Both the position numbers and the translations under genes were made by a program. From Methylotenera_A sp031373695 (GTDB lineage: Bacteria > Pseudomonadota > Gammaproteobacteria > Burkholderiales > Methylophilaceae): a stretch of 17,908 nucleotides of DNA. Position 1 is the stretch's first letter, and the number at the start of each line of letters is the position of its first letter. The stretch is from positions 1 to 17,908 of the forward strand of contig JANMNC010000200.1 of the NCBI GenBank assembly GCA_031373695.1, in the 5' to 3' direction. Below the pieces are notes generated by a model that saw only the letters and a program-made list of their open reading frames with translations, searched no databases and was not told the DNA's origin. This document shows, piece after piece, positions 1 through 5,107 of the stretch.

Positions 1-1138
1 AGTCAGGGTCGGATTTCAATAGACCCCAGCGTTTATGTTGTGTTAAGAACCACATACCATCTGATAGGTAAGGGAAATTCACATAGCCATCTTGGTAGAA
101 CTTCATGTAGTTAGGGTCTTTCCATTTGCGGCCATTGCCATTGTCGTAGTCACCCACAAATCGGCCTGCAATCACATCTTCTGATGTATTGACATAGGCT
201 TTACCTGAGATTAATTTAGCCACTTTTGCGCGGTTTTCAGTAGCGTCAATGTATTTACAAGCCTCTAAAATAGCGGCAATCATGGCGCGCGTTGTGTTGG
301 GATTTTTTGCCACAAATTCTGCGGTAGTACCCAATACTTTCTCTGGGTGATCTTTCCAAATATCTTGTGTGGTGGTTACAGTAAAGCCTACTTTATCGGC
401 AATCGCACGTGCGCCCCATGGCTCGCCAACACAGTAGCCATCCATATTGCCAATTCGCATATTGGCGACCATTTGTGGCGGCGGTACCACAATTGATTTG
501 ATGTCAGTTACTGGGTTAATGCCATTGGCAGCTAACCAATAGTTAAGCCACATGGCGTGTGTGCCAGTTGGGAAGGTATTAGCAAACGTAAAATCACGGT
601 TTTCGTTTGCCATTACACGTTTAAGTGATTTACCGTCTTTAACGCCTTTATCAGCTAACGATTGCGACAAGGTAATCGCCTGGCCGTTGTGGTCTAGGTT
701 CATCAACACTTTCATGTCTTTTTGTTGGCCACCAATACCTAATTGCACACCATAAATTAAGCCATACAAAACATGAGAGGCATGCAATTCACCGTTCATG
801 GTTTTATCGCGTATAGCAGCCCAAGAAGCTTGTTTAGCGGGGATAATTTTAATACCATATTTTTTATCAAAACCCATTTCAGCCGCTACTACTATTGGTG
901 CACAATCGGTAAGTGGGATAAAGCCAATTTTAACTTCGGTGATTTCAGGCGCATCAGAACCGGCCGCATACGCCATATTTTTAAGCCCAGCTGGCATGAT
1001 ATTTAATGCAGCTGCGGCACCAAAAGCACCAGCAATACTGTTTTTAAAAAACTGGCGACGGCTAGCATCTACTGAATTGCTGGTATCAATACTGCTATCA
1101 ACTGTAGTGACAGTTTTAATCTGGTCTTTATGTTGCAT
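1..1138 (-). CDS. nrtA: NrtA/CmpA-type nitrate ABC transporter substrate-binding protein (C-terminus outside window)
   Basis: The gene enters at the left edge and is open through 379 codons; its stop lies outside the window. It encodes the periplasmic solute receptor of a nitrate (or related anion) ABC importer. The N-terminus has a Tat-type signal: an SRRQFFK motif at residues 26-32, a hydrophobic Ala-rich stretch to about 48, and a likely cleavage near AYA at 56-58. The mature part has NrtA/CmpA family features: a VKIGFIPLTDCAP opening, a segment around DHNGQAITLS, VPPPQMVANMRIGNMDGYCVGEPW, and TTAEFVAKNPNTTRAMI-like text. The ATG at 1138 is preceded by an AAAAGGAAAA ribosome site, which fixes the start. 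It follows nasT on the same strand, separated by a structured leader with a terminator. The missing downstream genes are probably nrtB/nrtC or nitrate/nitrite reductase genes. Nitrate as substrate is inferred from family and context; cyanate or bicarbonate receptors are close relatives. Confidence 0.92.
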   Translation of the reverse strand, partial: MQHKDQIKTVTTVDSSIDTSNSVDASRRQFFKNSIAGAFGAAAALNIMPAGLKNMAYAAGSDAPEITEVKIGFIPLTDCAPIVVAAEMGFDKKYGIKIIPAKQASWAAIRDKTMNGELHASHVLYGLIYGVQLGIGGQQKDMKVLMNLDHNGQAITLSQSLADKGVKDGKSLKRVMANENRDFTFANTFPTGTHAMWLNYWLAANGINPVTDIKSIVVPPPQMVANMRIGNMDGYCVGEPWGARAIADKVGFTVTTTQDIWKDHPEKVLGTTAEFVAKNPNTTRAMIAAILEACKYIDATENRAKVAKLISGKAYVNTSEDVIAGRFVGDYDNGNGRKWKDPNYMKFYQDGYVNFPYLSDGMWFLTQHKRWGLLKSDPD

Positions 1139-1182
1139 ATTTTTTCCTTTTACTTAAAGTTTTATCTGTAAGAATGTCACCC

Positions 1183-1231
1183 AATAAAAAAGCGCCTTAA
1201 CAATGAGGGTTTAATCTCACTACTAAGACGC
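1183..1231 (-). terminator. Intrinsic terminator (attenuator) in the nrtA leader
   Basis: On the minus strand the arms at 1231-1216 and 1207-1192 pair over 16 positions (GCGTCTTAG... with ...TTAAGGCGC; four are G-U pairs) around an 8-nt loop. The stem is followed directly by a six-U run at 1191-1186. It lies between nasT and nrtA, about 50 nt before the nrtA start, so it would stop transcription before nrtA unless antiterminated. It fits the attenuators controlled by ANTAR proteins in nitrate-assimilation operons. Confidence 0.85.
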
Positions 1232-1307
1232 CTTTGTCTTTTACTACAATATTTATGCCAGCTTTGGCATGGTTTTACTTAGCTTCATTACCCTTCGTTG
1301 GGTAACA
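1225..1307 (-). promoter_or_regulatory. ANTAR-type hexaloop hairpins in the nrtA leader RNA
   Basis: Three successive hairpins on the minus strand each expose a six-base loop with A at position 1 and G at position 4, the signature known for ANTAR-protein target RNAs. Hairpin 1 (1307-1286) has an 8-bp stem and loop AACGAA. Hairpin 2 (1270-1255) has stem ATGCC/GGCAT and loop AAAGCT. Hairpin 3 (1240-1225) has stem AAGAC/GTCTT and loop AAAGGC, and shares bases 1225-1231 with the 5' arm of the downstream terminator. Spacers are 15 and 14 nt. Stabilising hairpin 3 would therefore block terminator formation and allow readthrough into nrtA. The adjacent nasT gene supplies the expected ANTAR protein. 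Which two hairpins form the functional pair is uncertain. Confidence 0.8.
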
Positions 1308-1334
1308 GGCTTTTGTTACAAATTAAATCTAAAC

Positions 1335-1913
1335 TTAAATGATGAGCATCTTTGCTGCTTCAATTAGTTGATGCGACACATCAGCCAATTTCATATTCTT
1401 CTTCATCGCCATATTACGTAACAAGCTGTAAGCCTCATCTTCATCGATGACGCGTTGTTTCATTAATAGGCCTTTAGCACGCTCAATAACCTTGCGTTCA
1501 TCTAACTTAGTGTTCGCAATATTTAATTCAGCGCGCAAATTTTTAAATTCTTCAAATCTTGCCACCGCAGCATCAATCACAGGAATCAACCTTTCGCTAG
1601 GAATATCACCCACTACATAAGCGCAGACACCTGCTTGCGTAGCGGCTTTAATTTTTTCCTTGTTACCATCGTGCGTAAACATCACTACTGGACGCGGATC
1701 ATGCATGCTCATCACACAAATATTTTCTAAAGTATCGCGATTAGGTGAATCAGTATCAATAATCACAATATCTGGTTTTACTTCACAGCATTTGGCTTCT
1801 AAATTAAGCGTGTTTTCAATGTGTGCGACTACTTCAAACCCGTTATCAATCAAAGATTGTTTTAGTGGTTTGCTGCGCATTAAATCATTATCAACAATCA
1901 TTACTTTTAACAT
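1335..1913 (-). CDS. nasT: ANTAR-domain response regulator, NasT-type transcription antiterminator
   Basis: This is a 192-residue two-domain protein. Residues 1-120 form a receiver-like domain with the acidic pocket (VDND at 7-10) and a candidate phosphoacceptor D53 in IIDTD. The receiver is degenerate: the usual lysine late in the domain is replaced in AYVVGDIP (98-105), as in other NasT proteins. Residues about 130-190 form an ANTAR RNA-binding domain, recognisable from ERKVIERAKGLLMKQ, the acidic ED..AY.LLR segment and the ADVSHQLI helix. NasT proteins bind paired hexaloop hairpins in leader RNAs and prevent termination. Such hairpins lie 28-110 bp downstream, before nrtA. In known systems nitrate releases NasT from the NrtA-like sensor NasS; no nasS gene adjoins here. 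A near-perfect sigma-54 promoter ends 11 bp before the ATG, and no Shine-Dalgarno sequence is visible, so the mRNA may be almost leaderless; Met5 (1901) is an alternative start. Confidence 0.9.
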   Translation of the reverse strand: MLKVMIVDNDLMRSKPLKQSLIDNGFEVVAHIENTLNLEAKCCEVKPDIVIIDTDSPNRDTLENICVMSMHDPRPVVMFTHDGNKEKIKAATQAGVCAYVVGDIPSERLIPVIDAAVARFEEFKNLRAELNIANTKLDERKVIERAKGLLMKQRVIDEDEAYSLLRNMAMKKNMKLADVSHQLIEAAKMLII

Positions 1914-1924
1914 GATTAATACTT

Positions 1925-1940
1925 AGCAAAGGCTGTGCCA
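1925..1940 (-). promoter_or_regulatory. Sigma-54 (-24/-12) promoter of nasT
   Basis: The minus strand reads TGGCACAGCCTTTGCT. This has the invariant GG (1939-1938) and GC (1927-1926) 12 bp apart and matches the TGGCAC-N5-TTGCW consensus at every fixed position. By standard geometry transcription starts near 1914, one base before the nasT ATG. An NtrC-like dyad centred at 2035 would lie near -121, a normal enhancer distance. Confidence 0.82.
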
Positions 1941-1999
1941 TCTAATATTTTTATTGATAACCATTTGAATTTAATAATAAAATTAATATTTTTTAGTTG

Positions 2000-2027
2000 G
2001 TGCTAGTGGTTTGGCTTGCACTAGCAC
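2000..2027. promoter_or_regulatory. Perfect 9-bp inverted repeat in the nasT upstream region
   Basis: The arms GTGCTAGTG (2000-2008) and CACTAGCAC (2019-2027) are perfect inverted copies around a 10-bp spacer. They lie immediately promoter-proximal to the NtrC-like dyad, around -100 relative to the predicted nasT start. No U-run follows on either strand, so it is unlikely to be a terminator. The arms carry GTGC/GCAC half-sites in the orientation opposite to the canonical dyad. It could be an extra regulator site or an accessory NtrC contact. Copy B of the promoter module lacks it. Confidence 0.4.
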
Positions 2028-2051
2028 GCACAATTAAGGTGCAAGTGCACC
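2028..2051. promoter_or_regulatory. NtrC-like enhancer site upstream of nasT
   Basis: GCAC (2028-2031), seven bases, then GTGC (2039-2042) matches the GCAC-N7-GTGC core of the NtrC consensus. Minus-strand flanks fit TGCACC-N4-TGGTGCA at 11 of 13 defined positions. A third half-site, GCACC (2047-2051), follows. The dyad centre is 121 bp from the predicted nasT start, suitable for a sigma-54 activator. Confidence 0.7.
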
Positions 2052-2130
2052 GCAGTTATAAAGTTTAAAATTCATTTTTTAATATTGCTTTAGGCTAATT
2101 AGCATGTAATGGCTAAAGCAGTTGCCTGCC

Positions 2131-2173
2131 CATTAATAAAATGGCTAGCCGTTAATAATAACGATTAGCCATT
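2131..2173 (-). terminator. Probable terminator downstream of the 36-residue-repeat gene
   Basis: The arms at 2160-2173 and 2140-2153 (AATGGCTA...TAGCCATT) pair at 12 of 14 positions around a 6-nt loop. On the minus strand the stem runs into a short, interrupted U-rich tail (TTTTATTAATG). It lies about 120 bp past the stop of the upstream gene and before the nasT promoter, where a terminator is expected. The weak tail lowers confidence. The rest of 2052-2290 shows nothing recognisable. Confidence 0.42.
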
Positions 2174-2290
2174 GTGCTTAAAGTACCGTTAATTTATAAA
2201 CGCTACCAATACTGTAGGTATTAACTCTAGGTAATATTTATTTAAAAAATACACCTTAAAACCAGATACCTAAAACTAGAAACCTTAAAA

Positions 2291-2785
2291 CTATACACCC
2301 AGTTTCATCGAAATTTTTTGCAAGGCATCACGGCCAGCCAGTAAGGTATCGCGATTTTGTTGCACTATGTTACCTGTTGAGGGCAGTATGGTATTTCTTT
2401 CAAGCCCAAGTGTATCCATAATAGCCAATGTCAGTGCGCGGTTACCACGCATAATTTGTTGGTTTTGCTCAATCAGACTTCCAGTCGTTGGTAATGGCGT
2501 ATCTACAGATACACCTAATTTTGCCGCAATTTGTTTAATTAAAAATTGGTTACGTACAAATAAAGCATTATTCATTTCTGCTAATGGGCCTGCACTAGGC
2601 AGCGAGGCGCTATAAATAATGCCCAATTTATTGGCAATTTTGCCTGCAATACCACGATTTTCAATTAAAAGAGTGTTCACTTCTTTCAACATGGGGTCGC
2701 TATCTAGCGGCTCAGCAGCATGTAATGAAGCCAGTGGAAGTAGCGTGCTCGTTAATAATGTAATTGCAATAAAAAAATGTTTCAT
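2291..2785 (-). CDS. Secreted protein of unknown function with 36-residue repeats
   Basis: I do not recognise this 164-residue protein. It starts with a Sec signal peptide (K2, hydrophobic core 4-20, likely cleavage after LHA at 21-23), so it is probably periplasmic or exported. The mature part is a regular repeat. KLG-like triplets fall at 53, 89, 125 and 161, and LPSAG/LPTTG/LPSTG pentapeptides at 62, 98 and 134, an exact 36-residue period through three full units plus a partial last one. The unit is roughly N..L...I..KLG......LPSTG.L.EQN, probably two helices joined by an LPxTG loop. There is no cysteine, transmembrane helix or obvious catalytic residue. The ATG at 2785 has an AAGGA site upstream. 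Its own sigma-54/NtrC-type promoter about 120 bp upstream suggests expression under nitrogen limitation. An adhesin, scaffold or stress-related envelope protein is possible, but function is unknown. Confidence 0.8.
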   Translation of the reverse strand: MKHFFIAITLLTSTLLPLASLHAAEPLDSDPMLKEVNTLLIENRGIAGKIANKLGIIYSASLPSAGPLAEMNNALFVRNQFLIKQIAAKLGVSVDTPLPTTGSLIEQNQQIMRGNRALTLAIMDTLGLERNTILPSTGNIVQQNRDTLLAGRDALQKISMKLGV

Positions 2786-2918
2786 GGTCGTGTCCTTAAG
2801 TAATGGATGTGTTTAAAAACATATTTTTGCGTTACTAATGTCTTAGCGTCTTTGATAATCAAAACAATAAAATAAATTTGAGCTTATTTTAGGCTTTGCT
2901 TACACGCAATAGCTATTG

Positions 2919-2934
2919 AGCACATATCGTGCCA
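2919..2934 (-). promoter_or_regulatory. Sigma-54 (-24/-12) promoter of the 36-residue-repeat gene
   Basis: The minus strand reads TGGCACGATATGTGCT. It has a complete TGGCACG -24 box, GG (2933-2932) and GC (2921-2920) exactly 12 bp apart, and one mismatch in the -12 box (GTGCT instead of TTGCW). The predicted start is near 2908, giving a 5' UTR of about 123 nt. An NtrC-like dyad centred at 3029 lies 121 bp upstream, the same distance as at nasT. Confidence 0.72.
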
Positions 2935-3036
2935 AAGCTTAAATATTATTTAAGCAATTGAATTTAAACAATAAAATTGATTGTTTTTTGGTGTGTGTAG
3001 TTGATAACTTAAGATGCTAACGCACAGCTTAAGTGC
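2919..3036 (-). repeat. NtrC/sigma-54 promoter module, copy B (repeat-protein gene)
   Basis: This segment is the counterpart of 1925-2042 at a constant offset of 994 bp. Sigma-54 box to NtrC dyad spacing is identical, and the AT-rich middle shares TTGAATTTAA, AATAAAATT and a T6 run. The 24-bp enhancer segments match at 18 positions, including a third GCACC half-site just outside the module. Confidence 0.6.
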
Positions 3037-3045
3037 AAACGCACC
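3022..3045. promoter_or_regulatory. NtrC-like enhancer site upstream of the repeat-protein gene
   Basis: GCAC (3022-3025), seven bases, GTGC (3033-3036), then GCACC (3041-3045). The core fits GCAC-N7-GTGC exactly. The three half-sites have the same spacing as at 2028-2051. Confidence 0.68.
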
Positions 3046-3104
3046 TAGCCATGCTAGCGCCCAGAGATAGACGAAGTTTAGTTAAAATAAGTGGTGAGTA
3101 AATT

Positions 3105-3129
3105 AACGCACACAAAAAGTGTATGCGTT
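3105..3129 (-). terminator. Possible hairpin terminator after the ABC exporter gene
   Basis: The arms AACGCACAC (3105-3113) and GTGTATGCGTT (3119-3129) pair with one bulged base around a 5-nt loop, 9 bp past the exporter stop. On the minus strand the tail is AATTTACTC, not a clean U-run, so it is a weak or factor-assisted terminator at best. Confidence 0.35.
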
Positions 3130-3137
3130 TATACGTA

Positions 3138-4958
3138 TTAGGCTAACTGTAACTTAGCTAGCCGCGCGTACAAGCCGCCTTGTTCTTTTAATGCAGCTGG
3201 GCTACCAATTTCTACAATACGCCCATTTTCTAACACAATAATGCGGTTGGCTTTTTGTACGGTGCTTAATCGGTGCGCAATCATTAATGTGGTGCGGCCA
3301 AGCATGGCTGCTTGCAAGCCTTGCTGTACTAAAACTTCGCTTTCTGCATCCAAGGCACTGGTAGCTTCATCTAATAGTAAAATTGGCGCATTTTTCAATA
3401 TTGCACGCGCAATGGCAATGCGTTGGCGTTGTCCTCCAGAAAGCCTTGTGCCACGTTCACCCAAAAATGTTTTATAGCCATCGGGTAGCTTTTGTATAAA
3501 TTCGTCTACTTGTGCAGCTTTGGCAGCGGCAATCACCTCATCATCGGTGGCTGTTGGTTTGCCATAACGAATATTCTCTAAGGCATTGGCCGAAAATATC
3601 ACGGCGTCCTGCGGGACTATACCGATGCTGTCGCGTAAGCTTTTTAAGCTGAGTAAGCCGATAGATTGCCCGTTAATACTAATTTCACCAGACGTGGTTT
3701 CGTAAAAGCGCAGTAAACATTGAAATAAAGTAGTCTTGCCCGCGCCAGATGGGCCAACTAAGGCGATGGTTTCACCAGCGGCAATACTTAAGTTAATGCC
3801 ATCTAAGGCGGCAATTTGTGGTCGCGATGGATAATGAAACACCACTTCTTTAAATAAAATAGCCGCATGTGTGGCGTTAAGCAAGGCTTGCGCGTCAGTA
3901 GATTCTTTAATGGCAATATCAGCATGTAATAGCTCTAACAAACGTTCTGTGGCACCAGCAGCGCGCATCACTTCGCCCCACACTTCTGCCATGGTGCCCA
4001 CAGCACCTGCCACCATCAGTGCATACAGTACAAATGATGCCAGCTCGCCACCCGTCATGGTGCCAGCAGATACTTGCCGTGCGCCTATCCATAGCACAAA
4101 TATAATGGTGCCCAAAATAGCCGTAACCATTAATATGGTTAAGGCAGAGCGCACTTTTACCCGCTTTAGAGCCGTGGCAAAACTAATATCGGCACTGGTT
4201 TTAAAGCGTAAAATTTCGGCTTGTTCTTGCGTGTACGATTGTACCGTGGGCATGGCATTGAGAATTTCGCCTGCCATAGCGCTGCTATCGGCTATGCGAT
4301 CTTGCGATTCGCGCGATAGTTTTTTTACTTTGCGGCCAATAATAATAATTGGCAAAATCAGCAGCAACATCAGGCCAATATTGAGTGAGAATAAATATAG
4401 ATTAGTCACCGCCAGCATAATCATGCCGCCGACAAATTGAAACAGGCTGCGAAGCCCCATGGATATTGAGCTGCCGACCACCGTTTGAATGAGCGTGGTG
4501 TCGCCCGTTAAGCGTGATAGCACCTCACCTGTTTGTGTGGTTTCAAAAAACTGTGGGCTTTGCGTCATTACGCGTGCATAAACCGCGCTACGTAAATCGG
4601 CCGTAACGCGTTCGCCCACCCAAGAAATATTGTAGTAACGCAACGAAATCATCAAGGCCCAAAAAGCGGCCAGTACAAACATCACTAAAAAATGTCCATT
4701 TAAACTTAAGTTTGCTAATAAGCCAGTGCTTGGTTTTGCTGCTACAGAATTAGAAACAAAGCCAAAATCAATTAAATCGCGAAAAGCCAGCGGTACCAGT
4801 AATAAGGTTGCAGAGCCTAAACACAACAACACAAAAGAGAATACAACGCGCGCACGATAGGGTTTTAAAAAAGGTAAAAGGTTGGCCAAAGGGGATATTG
4901 ATGGCGATAGCTTTTTGGATGGATTACTTTTAGGTGGGATATTGGTAGCGGTTTGCAT
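3138..4958 (-). CDS. ABC exporter, fused transmembrane and ATPase domains (MsbA-related)
   Basis: This 606-residue half-transporter would act as a homodimer in the inner membrane. A transmembrane domain (about 35-335, six predicted helices) precedes the nucleotide-binding domain (about 365-600). All ATPase motifs are intact: Walker A GPSGAGKTT (402-410), Q-loop Gln450 in VPQDAVIF, signature LSGGQRQR (506-513), Walker B ILLLDE (526-531), D-loop SALD, and H-loop His562. The order and the VGERVTADLR and ATERLLELL segments fit the MsbA-related exporter group (TIGR02204-like) more than true MsbA, so I give no symbol. Substrate is unknown; lipid, peptide or drug export are all possible. The ATG at 4958 lacks a clear Shine-Dalgarno sequence, but the next Met is residue 93, inside the membrane domain. 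It is divergent from cstA across 149 bp and appears monocistronic. Confidence 0.92.
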   Translation of the reverse strand: MQTATNIPPKSNPSKKLSPSISPLANLLPFLKPYRARVVFSFVLLCLGSATLLLVPLAFRDLIDFGFVSNSVAAKPSTGLLANLSLNGHFLVMFVLAAFWALMISLRYYNISWVGERVTADLRSAVYARVMTQSPQFFETTQTGEVLSRLTGDTTLIQTVVGSSISMGLRSLFQFVGGMIMLAVTNLYLFSLNIGLMLLLILPIIIIGRKVKKLSRESQDRIADSSAMAGEILNAMPTVQSYTQEQAEILRFKTSADISFATALKRVKVRSALTILMVTAILGTIIFVLWIGARQVSAGTMTGGELASFVLYALMVAGAVGTMAEVWGEVMRAAGATERLLELLHADIAIKESTDAQALLNATHAAILFKEVVFHYPSRPQIAALDGINLSIAAGETIALVGPSGAGKTTLFQCLLRFYETTSGEISINGQSIGLLSLKSLRDSIGIVPQDAVIFSANALENIRYGKPTATDDEVIAAAKAAQVDEFIQKLPDGYKTFLGERGTRLSGGQRQRIAIARAILKNAPILLLDEATSALDAESEVLVQQGLQAAMLGRTTLMIAHRLSTVQKANRIIVLENGRIVEIGSPAALKEQGGLYARLAKLQLA

Positions 4959-5107
4959 GAGATTTTTTAAATTTAAGGGTTAACTAGTTTAGCACCAGTA
5001 GCATTATATAAAGCTTGATATATGGAGTTTGATTGTCACGCTAGGTTCATGCCGCTGTGTGATTTATACTAGCCAACATACTAGACAATTACAATTTAGA
5101 AACAATC

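Larger units (their letters stand above)
1925..2042 (-). repeat. NtrC/sigma-54 promoter module, copy A (nasT)
   Basis: This 118-bp segment runs from the -12 element to the NtrC-like dyad. It resembles the segment at 2919-3036 (copy B), which has exactly the same length and element order. Shared parts are the TGGCAC box, an AT-rich middle (TTGAATTTAA, then AATAAAATT, then a T6 run) and GCAC-N7-GTGC. The middle aligns only with small compensating indels, so this looks like an old duplication or strongly constrained architecture, not a recent copy. Confidence 0.6.
2786..3137. other. Intergenic region with regulatory elements, no gene
   Basis: This 352-bp AT-rich spacer lies between the repeat-protein gene and the ABC exporter, both on the minus strand. 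It holds the sigma-54 promoter (2919-2934), the NtrC-like site (3022-3045), a perfect palindrome GCTTAAAT-ATT-ATTTAAGC (2937-2955) just upstream of the -24 box, and a hairpin after the exporter gene. I see no convincing ORF. The predicted 5' UTR of the repeat gene (about 2908-2786) has no terminator-like hairpin. Confidence 0.6.

Noticed and set aside
798..1157. 119-codon plus-strand ORF
   Set aside because: It is antisense to the start of nrtA, whose minus-strand product has clear family motifs, a Tat signal and a ribosome site.
2370..2602. LPTTG and LPSTG motifs in the repeat protein as sortase anchoring signals
   Set aside because: They recur internally every 36 residues and lack the following hydrophobic segment and basic tail of sortase substrates. 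The organism also looks Gram-negative, so they are part of the repeat unit.
2965..2992. AT-only hairpin followed by T residues on the plus strand (AAACAAT / ATTGTTT)
   Set aside because: The stem has almost no G-C pairs, no plus-strand gene precedes it, and it falls in the AT-rich middle of the promoter module.
3871..4440. 189-codon plus-strand ORF inside the ABC exporter gene
   Set aside because: It is antisense to a well-supported transmembrane domain; its Ser/Ala-rich composition is typical of a shadow frame.
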